From assembly GCF_028858725.1 (NCBI RefSeq), contig NC_084771.1:11002915-11066914 (forward strand): 64,000 nucleotides of DNA. Direction: 5' to 3'. Below the pieces are notes generated by a model. It saw only the letters and a program-made list of their open reading frames with translations, was not told where the DNA came from and searched no databases. Source of the stretch: Colius striatus (Eukaryota > Chordata > Aves > Coliiformes > Coliidae). The number at the start of each line of letters is the position of its first letter. Within the stretch, counting starts at the first letter, position 1. The position numbers and the translations under genes were made by a program. Positions 13,053-25,400 of this stretch are shown here, piece by piece.

Positions 13053-15300
13053 GTACACTGCTCACTGTGCTTGAGATAGATCAGGAGGAAAGGGAAGACA
13101 GAGAGGGTTTGCAAGGGAAATAGGGCACTGGGAGGTGCCAGGGGTGTTAGGAAGCCCAGGAGAAGGCAGAGCCTGTCGGTGTTTCCCAGCAGAGTCGGGC
13201 AGCACCCTCTAGTGGGATCTTCACCGTGGCTGCTCTCTGCAGGCATCCCCCAAAAACACACGCCCTGGAGGAGGACGAGGATGTGCAGCCCCTCCACCCA
13301 CTGGTGACCCGAGAGTCCACTCGAGAACTCACCAAGGTGTGCTCACACAGAAAGGTGAAGGTCTCTTTGGCACCAGGAACTCGTCCAGAGGGATAAGGGT
13401 GGAGATGCCAAATGGGATGATCTGAGTGGTGCAGCAGAAGTTCCCCACCCTGCCCCAGCTGAGTTCCTGAGTCCTCCTCTGCCTGAACAGAGCCAGAGAC
13501 CTGGCATGGATATGGGGGTGGAAGATCCCTTCTGACAACCTGGGAGGGAGCCAGGGGTAATCCTGCAGGCAGAGCAGGGCATTAGCCACGTTGCCTCCAG
13601 CATGGCAGGTCCCAACTTGTGCAGCATCCCTGCATCATTGTGTTTCCTTTCTGACTGCAAAGCAAGAAACCTTAAGGAACCAAAAATCATCCTACAGGCA
13701 CTTCCTGGTAAAGAACACCCAGCAAAATACACCCCCACTCCTCCCCATGACTGCCAGTACCTGCTGAGCCTGATTTATCTCCTCCATTGGCTGTGCTACC
13801 AGCATGGCACTCATCCTCCTGCACTACACCAGCATGTACATGGATGTGAGCTTCCAGAGCAGCAGCTGCCTGTGCCTGGATGGCAGCCACCAATCTCAGC
13901 CCCTCCTGCCTTATCTTTAGGTACACTCAGATCGATTTTCCTAAACTGCAGCCATTTGTCCAGCTCCAATCCTGAGGCAGAGGGATCCCCAGGGTAATTA
14001 TCTGTGGCCTAAAAAAGATGTTGCTTTGTGCCTTTTAATGCTTTGTGCCTCTTGGTTGGCTGAGTGGCCTTTTTGTTCCCAAAGTGCAGTGTTGCTGCCA
14101 CATCGACCGACAAATAACTTCTGGAGATTTTATGGGCTCTGGAACAGGACCAATGGCCTCTCCTAAAACCTTTGCTTTCTTTGATAAATCTTGCTGCTGC
14201 TGTTATATCTTTTTCCAGGCATAGGAAGCTGCTCTGAACCCAAATCAAAATGCTGCTTTGGTGGGTTATTTTTCCTTTAACCCCACATGTAATTCCTCTG
14301 GGGGAAAAGATGACAGGGCAAAGCTGCAGCAGGCACATGGTGTGTTTGCAGAGCAGCTGCTTGTGCAGGGACCTGCTTTTCTGGGGCTGGGCACCCATAG
14401 CTCACTCAGTCACTGCTACCTGCAGCCATCACCTCAGGGAGTAGAGACAGAATTAGTGGGAGACACAGCCATGCTTCATTCCTGGTCTCTTCTGATGCTG
14501 GACAGGGAAGCCAGTTCATGACCTGATTTCCTATTTCTAGAAGGCTGCAGGCTGTTACTCCACAGCATGTTGCAGCCTGCAGAGAAGCCACCATGAGTGT
14601 GGGTCTCTTCACAACCCTGGTCCTCATCCAGTGGCTGGAGAGATCAGCAGAAGGATGTGGAAAAGTCACAGAGGACATCCAATGAAGTTGCTGGGAGTCT
14701 CTGCACTGACCCCAGCTTGGGCTCTTGGAGAAATGTTGCATCTCAGAGCTTTCTGCAGTGTGGCTTCACCCAGAAGAGCCTGGGAGAGGTCATTTCTCAG
14801 CCTTTCTATTTGTTTTACCAGTTTCACCTCAGAAAGTAGAGAGGAAACACTGTTAAATCCCAACCACAACTTGTTGCCAGCTGTGCACTACTGTGGATGG
14901 GGAGGGAAGGAACGAGCTCTCTTGTTGATCTAGCTCCAGCACAGTGCCTAGATTTATCTTTGTGTTCAGGAGAGCAAATAGAGAGCTAAAGACAAACAGC
15001 CACCTTGATTTACTAGTGAGATTAAGAGCATGTTAGCAGAGCAAGAAAGAGTCTTCATAAAAAATGGAAGCAGAGCAGGCGGGTGGAAAGAGCCGTGAAG
15101 ATGAGGCTCAATGAGTTATCTAGGGCATGTAAGAAAACCATCAGCCCAGCAAAAATGTGAGGAGAGAGCATGGGAGGTGAAAACAGTAGGAGAAAACAAG
15201 GCATTGTGTTTTATTAATCACTGCTTTAACCAGCACTGCCTTACTAAGAAGCTGGCTAGACACCCACATGCCTCTCAGTACAACTTCTTCATGGCCCTAA

Positions 15301-15317
15301 ACACACACACACACACA
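15301..15317. repeat. Short (AC)n microsatellite
   Basis: About eight uninterrupted AC units followed by ATGCATGCAC. Too short to be strongly unstable. Confidence 0.8.
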
Positions 15318-16924
15318 TGCATGCACCAGTCCCAGCAGCTTGCAGCTGCCTGGCACAGGGAAGCAATGAAAAGGCTTGTCCAGATTCACTTGAGAGGTCT
15401 GGGGCATGTTGAGATTCAAAGTTTACCCTCCTGTGTAGCAGAGCAGGTCCCTCCTGGGTAAGTGGCAGCTTCAGCATCCTACTCTTGCAGGAGACCCTTC
15501 AGTTTTTTCCTCCCACTTGTTCCTCTCATTTCTGAATCTAGAGATGCAGGACAGCTGAGTTTACAAAGCAGAGCACTGCAAAGCTGAGAAAGTCCAGCTC
15601 TGCAGCTGCCTCTGTGGTTTTAATTCCTCCTGCTCCATGTATGTGCTTTGACAGAGGCTTTGCTCTGTGCTTTGCTGTTGACATCTGGTCCCTTACAGAG
15701 CCTTGGCCAGACATAGCCTGGGGCACATTCACAACTCTCCAGCACTGATGGAAGACAGCAGCAGCATTGCACTGCTGCTCATCTGCAGCTGCAGAAGACT
15801 AAGGGAAGAAATTAGGAGAGGGATCAGGATAGCCTCCATTGACACTCTGTCCCCTCCTGCCCCTGTCTTGGTTTAAGGATCAGCTATAAGTTGAGGCAGG
15901 AAGGGCAGAGGGAGAGCTGGGATAGGAGAGGGAGGTTAAAGATTTCCCCTTTGGCAGGTGCAGAGCTGACTGTGGGATTCCTGTGCTCACATCATTTGCA
16001 GCAGCCCTGAGGATGCTCTGAGGCATGGCCGTTTTTTCCCTCCCCTCTCTCCTTGGCTCACACTCCACCTGGTATCAGAGCAGTAAGAAACCACAACCTG
16101 GATGGCTCTGCAGCATGGAAAGTTGTGTTTGTGGAGGGAAGGATCCAGCTTCAACTGCCAGCAGGATCAGGCAGACCCTGTGGTGGGGCCAAGGCAAGAG
16201 GAAGACCATAGTGCTGAGCAGGGAGGAGGAAGGAGCTCTCCCACTGGAATGGTTTTCTGGGTGGAGAGGGCAGACAACAGCATTCAGTGTGCACCAGCAC
16301 TGCTGCTTGCACTTCAACACGAGTCACAGCTGCCTCCAGACATTAAACTCAGGCTGTCACAATAAGGACAAGGACAGAACAACTCCTTTCTTGCATTTGC
16401 CTTGTGATCTCAGTCTTACTGGGAAAACTCCCAGTTTGCCATACTAAGCCATTCCCCATTCTGTGGCACAACTGGGCTCCTGCCTCCCCTTCAGGGACCA
16501 GCAACCATGTGCTTACTGGGCATACCCCACACTGCTGCTGGGGATTTTTTCCTTCACGTGCAGCAAGGAGGCTGAAGACAATGCCCAGCAGGAGCAAGGA
16601 GAAGCTTTGGGACCCTCTGTTCATTTTTGGAGCAGCACTGTCTGCGCATATCTGACCATCTAATGGTCCAGGGCAAGTTCTTTGTAAGAAGTCCTGGTTG
16701 CTGCCTCGTTTTTAGGGGCAATGGCAAGAGCCATCCATTAAACATGGAAGTGGCTGGGTGCTCTGGGAGTACAGGCTGTTACAGCACCAAAACTAAGATT
16801 CAACATCAAATGATGACTACAAATTAAACAGCTTAAATTCTCTGCTGCGCCCTGCGGCAAAAGCAGCTCCCTGCTCGGGGAAGGAAAAGCAAACAAACTC
16901 CCTCAGGCTGCAGGCAAGGCCACC

Positions 16925-16984
16925 ACACACCCCAAACCATGTGCAGCCTTGATCACACACCCCAAACCATGTGCAGGCTTGATC
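16925..16984. repeat. 30-bp tandem duplication
   Basis: Two adjacent 30-base copies (16925-16954 and 16955-16984) differ at one position, the C/G in 'gcagccttgat' versus 'gcaggcttgat'. This looks like a recent local duplication. Confidence 0.85.
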
Positions 16985-19611
16985 CCTTCAGCCTGAATGC
17001 TAAAACAATCAACTTCTGACAGCGTTTGGACTGGGGTGGAACAATTAATGCGAGGCACACTTCGTTTCCACACTCCCCTTCCCCTTTTCTTTATTAGCTC
17101 GTTTATACTCACCACTTGCTAATTTCTCTTTGCATGAGAACTGTTAAAACCCCTCCCTGTGTTTGTCAAAGCCATTCATTAGGATTATGAGTTTGCAGCA
17201 ATTGAGCTGAATGGGTCGTTTTGCATCGCTCTTCCAGCTGCTGCATCCTGTTTGCAGGGAAACTGGTGCCAGCCACGCTGCCTTTTCCAAGGTTTGGTTG
17301 TGGTGGGGTTTGGCTTTTTTTTTCCTTCCCCATCTTTCAAAAGGCCAGATGTACCCTCTGCTGAAAAGAAAAGCTTTGATTCCTCGGTGCCTACACCAGC
17401 CATGAGACTCGAGGGAAATAATCCAGCAGAATGATCTGTCTGGGTGGTGGTGCCTGAGACTGCAGTGCTACAGAGCAGCTTTCTGTGAGCTCCCAGCACT
17501 GCCTGAGCAAAGGCAGAAATCCCACACTCACTCCTTTCCTGCTTTATTCCTGATTTCTTTCTTTTATCCAAGCAGGATGGACTTAAACCCCCCTCAGGGT
17601 TACAAGTGGAACTAGGGCTTGTGTGCCAGGCTGGCATCTGAGTTTTTCCCCTACAACACCCATGAATGGTGATGATGATGGCATTGTGCAGTGGCTGCAA
17701 GAGAAGAAAATGTGTCCTGCAAGCAAGAAGAGGTTAAAAAGCCTGAGTTTATGGAAATAATATGAAAACATGAATAGAAGCCCTGGCATGACATCTTCCC
17801 TGTCCTGCAGTAAATGACACTGTTCCTACAGTCCTGCTGGGCAGTACAACCCGATTTTCCTCTCTTCCATAGCACTTGCCCCATCTAATTCACCCTCCAG
17901 AGTGCACAGGATGTCCTTGAAGCTCACAAATTCAATAAGCTGTTTTTCCAAGGCACCACAGAACAGCAGGCACATAGATGCAGCTTTACCCAGCCACATT
18001 TGGCACCCAGACACCACACCAGGGCATTAACCTGGAGCCTACACAACCTCCCTGACCTAACCCCCTGTTCTGTCATGGCCACACATGTCCTCTGTACCCA
18101 TCAACACCTGGTGATTGAGTAGTTCAGTGAAGCCATTGCCACTTCCCAGGGACTGTTGCTTTTCAAGCTCTTGTTCTGCCAGTTTAGATCCCTGCTGAGG
18201 CAGAGAAGTGCTCCGTGGGTATATGTCAGTGACATCAAACCTCTGTAGTGGGTATAGAGGCTTGGGAAAGAGCTTCTCAGTGAATGATTGGGATTGCTCA
18301 GGGGGAAAAGGGCACATTCAGGACTGCAAAACATGATTCTAAAATACAAAAGCAATAGGAAGGCTTCAACAGGACCTAAAGTGCATCCCAAGGTGTTACA
18401 AGAGAACAGCATGAGGCTTCCTTTGTGCTTAAAGCTAAATCACGCAGCACAATTCTGCACCTTGCTTAATGAGGGCTCATATCATGCCATCAGCATCCTG
18501 TTCGACTCCCACGTCTCTTGCAGGTTTTTGGGACCCTTTGTTAAGGAGGAGGACTGGGGAGACAGCACCTGACTAGAGGCTGAAGCACAGTTGCTCTGTG
18601 CTCAGCTCTCTAACCAAACCAAGAGGAAATGGAGAGCAGTTTTGCCTTGCTTCACTGCCTGTCAAACCCCTCTTCACCTCCAGCTGCTCCCACGCTCTGC
18701 TCGCTCTCAGCTGCACCTGTGCTCTGCAGCATCTGCACCAGAGGTTTCCTGCCCTGACCTCAAGCCAGCAGCTCTGCTCAGGTTCTCTGGGCTTCCTGTT
18801 TTGCTCTTCAAAGCTTTCCTTTTGCCAGCAAACCGTTTCCTCTTCTAAGGCTTCTCACGACTCAAGTCCCGCCATTTATCCTCAGCAAGACGTGGCTGGT
18901 AAAGTCTTTGCAAGCTCTTCCTTTCTCTAATGCTCTCTTCCTTGCTGGCAGCTGCCTGCCTGGCTGATGTGCACCTCTGTGAACATCTCAGGGAAGGTTC
19001 ACTGAGATCTTTAAGTCTCTCCAGTTGCATCTACAGAACAGGAGGGGGTGGGTTAACTGGCTGCGCTGCAGACAGCTTTTCAGTTACATTGGGGAAAGTC
19101 TTGTGCTCTCTGCATTAACTTACCAGGGAGCAGCGAGCCTTCTATTACTTTGGCTTTCAATCATTTTGCTGCAGTTGTTGCTCAAGTGCTATTATAAAGG
19201 AATTAGTGAGTTGGAAAGCAATAGTGGTGTAGACAGCCAGGTCCCCGTCCTGCTGCCTCCGGAGGTGAATGCCGTTAGAGAGGCTGCAAAGCTGCCAGGG
19301 ATGGAGAAGCCCAGATAACACAGTGAGGGACTGCATTCAGAGAGATGCTGTGGTGACAGAATCATTTTCAGCAGTAGATGTCTTCTCTTTTGTCTGGTCA
19401 CAGCCACAGTAGAAGCTGAGATAATTGGGGATGTGAGCTGAAGCTCGTTAACGTGTGGCTGAGCCCAAAGCCCCGTCGCTGAGGGGAGCGAGCTGGTGGA
19501 GGTTTCATTTGCTTCAGTCCACTGCAGAGCAACCACTAAATGTCATTAACAACGAATTTCTCTTGAAAACAAAGTGTGTGTTCTAAATCTTTTTTCCCTA
19601 CAGTCTCTCTC

Positions 19612-19695
19612 ACAGAGTCACAGAGTGGAAGGGGTTGGAAGGGGACTCTAGAGATCATCCAGTGCGGCTCCCCTGCTAAAGCAGCTTCATCTAGA
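19612..19695 (-). mobile_element. CR1 LINE 3' tail fragment
   Basis: The reverse complement of the CR1 3' terminus: 'cacagagtcacagagtgga', 'ggttggaagggga', 'agagatcatccagt', then 'ctgctaaagcag'. Only the last 80 or so bases remain. Confidence 0.8.
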
Positions 19696-19699
19696 TGTT

Positions 19700-21208
19700 T
19701 ATTTATCCCTATTTCTTACTCAAATATTTATGATAAACTCAAGCTTTTAGTTGTGGCCACTTTCCCTCACCACCAAGGTCAGAGGCTGCAATGTAGCTGC
19801 TGTTCCTGAGTGTTTATATGTGACAAGCAGGACACAAACTGCCATCTCCTGCCTGACAGTGCTGTGTTTGGCTTACAGGGGAAATACACCTCTGGGAGTG
19901 TGAGGTCTGACTAAGTTGTGGGAGAACTTTGCATTAAGAATACTGTGGATTAAAAGAGAGCAGCTTGTGAACAAGCAACATGTTCTTGCTAAGAAGGTTT
20001 AAACAAACCCTCTTCTTTATGCTTTAGCTTGACCTGAATCAGTGTATTTCAATACCTTAAACTGCATCAAGTTGTCAAGCTGAGCTTGCCTGAGCTTTCA
20101 AGAGGTTACAGTCAGCCACCTCCCCTGCTCCCTCAGAGGCAGGACTCTCCTGCAGCACCTGAGACCTCATGGTGCTTTGAGCATTGCTTTGAAGAAGACA
20201 CAGCCAGGAGAGATCCTGTTGATGAGATCATTTTCTTTGCTCATCCTGTAAAGCAGTGGTCGTGTTACTCTTGCAAAACATCAAGAGATGCTGCAATGGT
20301 TTAAAGCTGAATGCTGAGATTTGCTTAGACGAGTTTTAGCCATGCACATCACAGCCAGGCTGTGGAGAAGCATGTTCAGCTATGTAAGCAAAAAGAAGGG
20401 GAGAAAAAGTTGGGGTTTGTTTCCTTCTAGACTATGAAGCCAAAAAACGGGCACTTGTTCAGCTGGCTGGAGAATTCAGCTGTGGGTGCACACACATTTC
20501 CATGAAGTGCTTGCTCACAGCACAGAGCCAGAGAACACAGAGGTGGAAACGTGCAGGAGGGGCTCAGCCCCAGTAACTGGGACCACACCTGGACTTCCCA
20601 GCCCCTGTGCACTACCCCTTTCTCCTTTCAGGTTAATTAACTGATTAGCTTAGAGCCAGGGAAGCTTGAAAGTGTGGGACAGTGGGGGTTTCCTTGGGAG
20701 TTCAGGAGCTGCTGGCTCTTAACGTTGGTTTGCTAATGAGTCAGCGAGCGTGTGAAACCTGCAGGCACTTTCATGCTCTGCACAGGGTACTTTCCCTCTG
20801 CTGTTTGTAGGTCCAAGCCCCAGGGTCTGAGGCAGGGGGCTCAGAAAGACAAACTAACCATTTTGGGATGCTTCTGCCCTGGTCTGTGTGGCTGCAGGAG
20901 AACAGAGGGGAACCCACAGGAGAGAACTGGGGATGGAAAGGGAGAGGAAAGCAGTGGTGGCCTGAGGACTCTCTCCCCATGTCATTTCCTCAATGATAAT
21001 GAGTCTTTTAGGGGACCAAGGAGAGAGCAGGGAGTCCCAGAGCTGCCAGCTGGGAAGGAAAGAGCAGTTAGAGGTCTGCAGTGGGGTGGGCTGCTGAGCA
21101 GACCACAGCCCAGGGCAATGGAAGAGAGATTTGGGGGGCAAGGTGGGTGCAGGCTGTGGTGGGAGGATGTGGAGGTGGCAGAGGCTGTGCATTTCCAGCA
21201 TCACATAG
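19700..21208. other. Intergenic, nothing recognised
   Basis: No exon, RNA gene or repeat that I can name. The open frame at 20752-21237 shows no domain. Confidence 0.5.
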
Positions 21209-21527
21209 TGCCATGGTTTAAACCCAGCCAACAATAACCAATGCACACAGTCACTCAGCCACCTTGGCATCATGGGGAGGAGAATCAGGAGGGTTGAGAT
21301 AAGATTTGCTAGAACAACACAAGGAGAGAACAGCCAGAACAAAGGAACACAGAAACATCACTGCTCACTGCCTGAAGCTCAGTCCCCACAGAACAGCCAC
21401 AGCTCCCACACCCCAGGCAGCTGCCCTTATCTACTGAGCCTGATGTCAGCATGGGAGCAATTAGCATGGCCACCCCTCCTGGAAGCTCCTAGGGAAGGTT
21501 AACTCTATCCCTGCCAAACCCAAGACA
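21209..21527 (-). mobile_element. Solo LTR of an avian endogenous retrovirus (ERVL-like), decayed
   Basis: Read on the minus strand, the element starts TGTCTTGGGTTTGGCAGGGA and ends GGGTTTAAACCATGGCA. It thus has TG...CA termini and the terminal segments typical of widespread bird LTRs. It is about 320 bases long, with no internal retroviral sequence next to it. The flanks do not show an obvious 5-base target duplication, so the copy is old or eroded. The assignment to ERVL is from recall. Confidence 0.65.
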
Positions 21528-21529
21528 CG

Positions 21530-22301
21530 TGGTCTTGGCATGGGAGACACAGCACAGCATCTCTTGCAAGGCAGGTGTCAGCAGACATTCCCCTCTGTGC
21601 CCACACTGCGACCCTGTGAGCGGCTCTGAGCCCCCTCCACAGCCTCTGCTGTCACTCTGCAATGCTCCAGCATCACCCCAGCTTCAGTGAGCTGCCTTTC
21701 TGCACACTTGAGCTGCTCAGCAGGGCATGAAGTTGGCAAAGCAGCTGCACTGGCTGGGTTCCTGTGCATGTTCTGCTAAGCTAAAGCCCCCAGGGTCTCT
21801 GAGGGTCAGGATGCCCCAGAACTGAGCTCCTGATGCAGACTTCTTTATGTCTATCCCATGCTGAGTGCAGGGCACTGCAGCTCAACTTGAGCATTGTGTT
21901 GTGTGACCCAAGAGGGTGATTTCTTGTGCTGGAAGTGCTGAAACAACGTGGGCCAACACAAATAGCCAGGTATTGGATTGCTTGTAGCTACTAACCTGTT
22001 TGTCCTACCCATGAACATGGTCCTGGAGCTCCAAGCACTATACTGAGGTGGAACCAAAAAAGATGGGGTTTGTTGAATGGATTAGGGAAGTTTTATTGTG
22101 GCTCTATTGGGCTGGAGGCACTGGCATGTCTGCCTCGAGCTGGGCAGCAGTTCAGAGCAGCTGATTGTAAAAGACTCTTCTGGCCTCAAGTCTGCAACAA
22201 TTACTTGATGCTGGTGCTGTCTGCAAGAGAACAGAGATGAAATCAGTGTGGCAGTGATGTGTTTTACTGGTGCATCTCTCCAGCCTGTTTGTGTTTCACA
22301 G
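21530..22301. other. Region upstream of the EXOC1-like coding start, promoter not identified
   Basis: No CpG island or convincing TATA box is seen. The EXOC1-like promoter or first non-coding exon should lie here or further left. Confidence 0.4.
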
Positions 22302-22357
22302 GAGGTGTGGTGCAGCTCACAGTGACTCCATCACTTGCTGTTGTGTTGGGTATCACC
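22302..22357 (+). other. Possible 5' UTR segment of the EXOC1-like gene behind a splice acceptor
   Basis: A pyrimidine-rich run ending in 'gtgtttcacag' makes a plausible acceptor at 22301/22302. This suggests an upstream non-coding exon that I cannot locate. Confidence 0.3.
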
Positions 22358-22481
22358 ATGGCTTCTCTTTGGAGCTCACTGGAAAAAGATGTCTTCAACC
22401 CACAGAAGAAGAGGCTGCTGGAAACCATTCGTGTCTGGAAGATGGGGAAGAAGAAGAAGATGTCCATTCTCTGTGTTGTGG
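22358..22481 (+). CDS. EXOC1-like exon 1
   Basis: ATG at 22358 aligns with the EXOC1 initiator: [15 protein letters not shown] matches the family pattern of a short helix plus D-x-F-x-P. It ends with the basic MGKKKK strand and donor G|GTGAGA, phase 1. Confidence 0.88.
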
Positions 22482-25400
22482 GTGAGAACCCTGGAGGGCT
22501 GGGAGACAGGTTGAGTGGCAGACTCAGGAAGGTTTCCTGCAGCTCTGCTCAGAGAGTGAGGTCTCTGATAGGTCTCTTGCTGATTTGGAAGAGGTAGAAC
22601 CACTATTTGGAATGCTGCATTTTAAGATTAACTGAAGGAAATCAATCCTAAGGTGGACCTGTGCCATGCCAGGATGTCAAGAAATGGCAGCAAAAGCACA
22701 AGTTCCCTCTTGAATGACCAGCAGCTGGCTGGAGAGAGCTGGGCCCTGCAGGATTGCTCCTCCCACCAATGTCAGGGTCCTTTTTACCATTTGCCTCAAG
22801 TCTGTCATTAGAGGTCAGCAACAAACCATTGTAACATGACACAGTGCCACAGCCTCCTCTGTCTCTCTGTAGTTTTGGTGGAAGCTCTAACAGGACCCAG
22901 ACATTTCAGGAGCATGTGGCTATTTAATCATGATCCACAGGTGCAAGTGCTTTGGGAAATTGCCCATCTCCTTTGGTTTATGCTTTTCTAATTGCTCCAT
23001 CACTCCTGAGAAGTTGTTAGCATAGATTTTTTTGGACAAACTTACAGGGGAGAGACTTTTGTACCAAAGACCTTCTAGACAGCAGAGTCACCTACTCCAG
23101 GATTAATTTCTGATACCCTTAGCCATTGTGTTTGACCTAAATGATGTGCTTCAAGTCCCTCCATAGTCAATGGAGGGCAGGAGGAATAGCTCCAAGGGGT
23201 GATGTAGCATTTCAAATACATGAGTTACCCCTGGAACGGTTCGTGTCAGCTTTCTGGAGATATCTAACTTGTATGGGAGATCTAAATGCTATCAGCCAGA
23301 ATGATGTACAATGAGTGTCTCCCATATGAACCAAGAGGTGACTCTAAGCTGATGGGCACTGGAATTGATTTTAGATAGGAGCTGTTAGTGTGAGAATCCA
23401 TCAAACAATGCTTCTGGACCCTGTTGCAGGGCCAGCAGGCTGGGATGCAGCTGAGGTAAATCTCACTGCACTACAGCATCCTGTTCCCATCACATTGGGA
23501 TCTTGTTGGAGCACCACTTGTGCCTCATGTACAGCACAACTGCCTGGCTTAAACCTCACTGAGGTTACTGGGAATCCATCCACAAAGTATCCTGGGTTAG
23601 ACCCCAGAGAGCACTTCCCATGTGTAAATGCCCCCTGAAACCCTGCAGCATCTCTCCATCCAGCCACAAAATCATGGTCTGTGTGTCCACCTGCACACTG
23701 AACTGTTCTGCACTGGTAACAGTGATAACAATGATATTGTGGGTTGTTTTGTACTTTTTCTCTCCTGTCCCTCACCTCCAGTGGACACCTTCAGGCCAAT
23801 GCAGCCGTTTCTGGTGAAGGTCAAGGTAGACCGAGGAGAGCAGTACAAGGTGGCCTACAAGTGGCCTCTAGCAGAGCTGAAGCTGGTAGATGGCAAGACT
23901 CTCAGTCAGGTAGGACTGGTTTTCCTTCTGTGACAAAGGGCAGGACAGGCCATGGGGAGAGATATGAGTAAGAAGCTAGAGAAACACAGCTCAGATTCCA
24001 TGGAGGGATGCAGACCCTCTGGAGTTCAGCCCATATCTTTAGATGATGGGAAGAGAAGGGAAGGGTTGAGGGGGTATATGTGTGATTTCTTAAACAGGAC
24101 TGAACCAGCCCAAATGACAGTAGTTTTGGGGAAACAACCACTGTGGAACTGTTTCCTACAATATAATGAACAGACCTGCCTCCTAGGGTGGTTCCTCTAG
24201 CCATCAGTGCTTTTAGACTTCTTGTTTCCCTCATCTCTTCCAGAGAGATGCCTGTGCCCAGCATGCTGAAGCAATTTCCTCCCTCTTGAGTTATCCCTCT
24301 CTAAGTTAGGAAATGTTAGGGTGAGCAGTGAGTGGGTGACCACTGCATGGACACAGCTTCCTTCAAAAATCAATGTGCAAACTCTCCTTATTCCTCAAGC
24401 AAGGGACCTCCTGAAGCTCTTTGTAGCAACGCTCAGAGGCTGGAGAGATGGGCTGCAAAGCACTGCTCTTGTCAGACCTCCAGCATTTGCAGAGCACATT
24501 GGGAGGCCCATCTGTCGACCCATGTTGACAAAGCTTCTTGACAGACATTTGCATGGGGTATTTAAAGATTAAATGAAATTAAAGAAGGATTACAGAGAGC
24601 TGGAGTCAACGTGAGTCTGAGCTTTTAGGGTGACATTCAGGCTTTTGGGAAAGAAAGCATGGACAAGATATTCCCTTTCTGCTGCTGGGGCTGGCAGAGG
24701 GTTGTTAAAGTTGTTATAATTAGGGTTTTTTATTAATGTGACTGTTCCAGGGGCTTTGGCAAGCTGCCTGGTTTTTCACAAGCATAGAAATAAATGAGTA
24801 AAAGAACAGCTTTCCAGTTCTACATCCAGGACAAATAAAGTACATCTGCATAGCCTTCTGAAAGGAAAATCACAGTTGCAGATTTACAGGGCATCTTGAT
24901 CCTCTGGGTAGGAATGAACTGATCTCTCCTTGTCTCACATTTTCCTGTACACATCCTTGCATCCTGCCTGAGCTTTCTTCTAGCAGATGAGCCCAGCCCC
25001 ACTGAGTGTTCTAAACTGCTTTGGCTCCTGAGGAGTTAGGATTAGAAGATATTCCCAGGATTTTCAGTCCTTTCCCCCCTCATTTGCCACCCCAATAAGA
25101 TAAACTGATTGCATTCTTTTAAAGCTACTGCAAGGCAAATGGAGAACTCTCTTGTCCTGATGGCTAAAGCTTTCTTATAACCCAGAGCCTCTATTCCTGC
25201 CCACATCATCCCCATTTGTGCTTGTGCCATGTCTACCCTTTAATTCAGGCAGCTCTTCTCCTTCCAGATACAGTTTTGGTTTGCTGTCACCTCCCCTACT
25301 AACCTTCCTTCTGGCAGGATAAGCAGACTGACCTTTAATCTCCTCTTCCATACTGACTTCTCTCTTCCCTTCATCGAGCCTGGAGCTCTCTTCTTTGCCT

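Larger units (their letters stand above)
13055..19610. other. Intergenic, no supported gene; minor simple repeats
   Basis: No conserved exon is visible in six frames. It holds a short (AC)n at 15301-15317 and a 30-bp tandem duplication at 16925-16984. I see no RNA gene. Confidence 0.5.
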
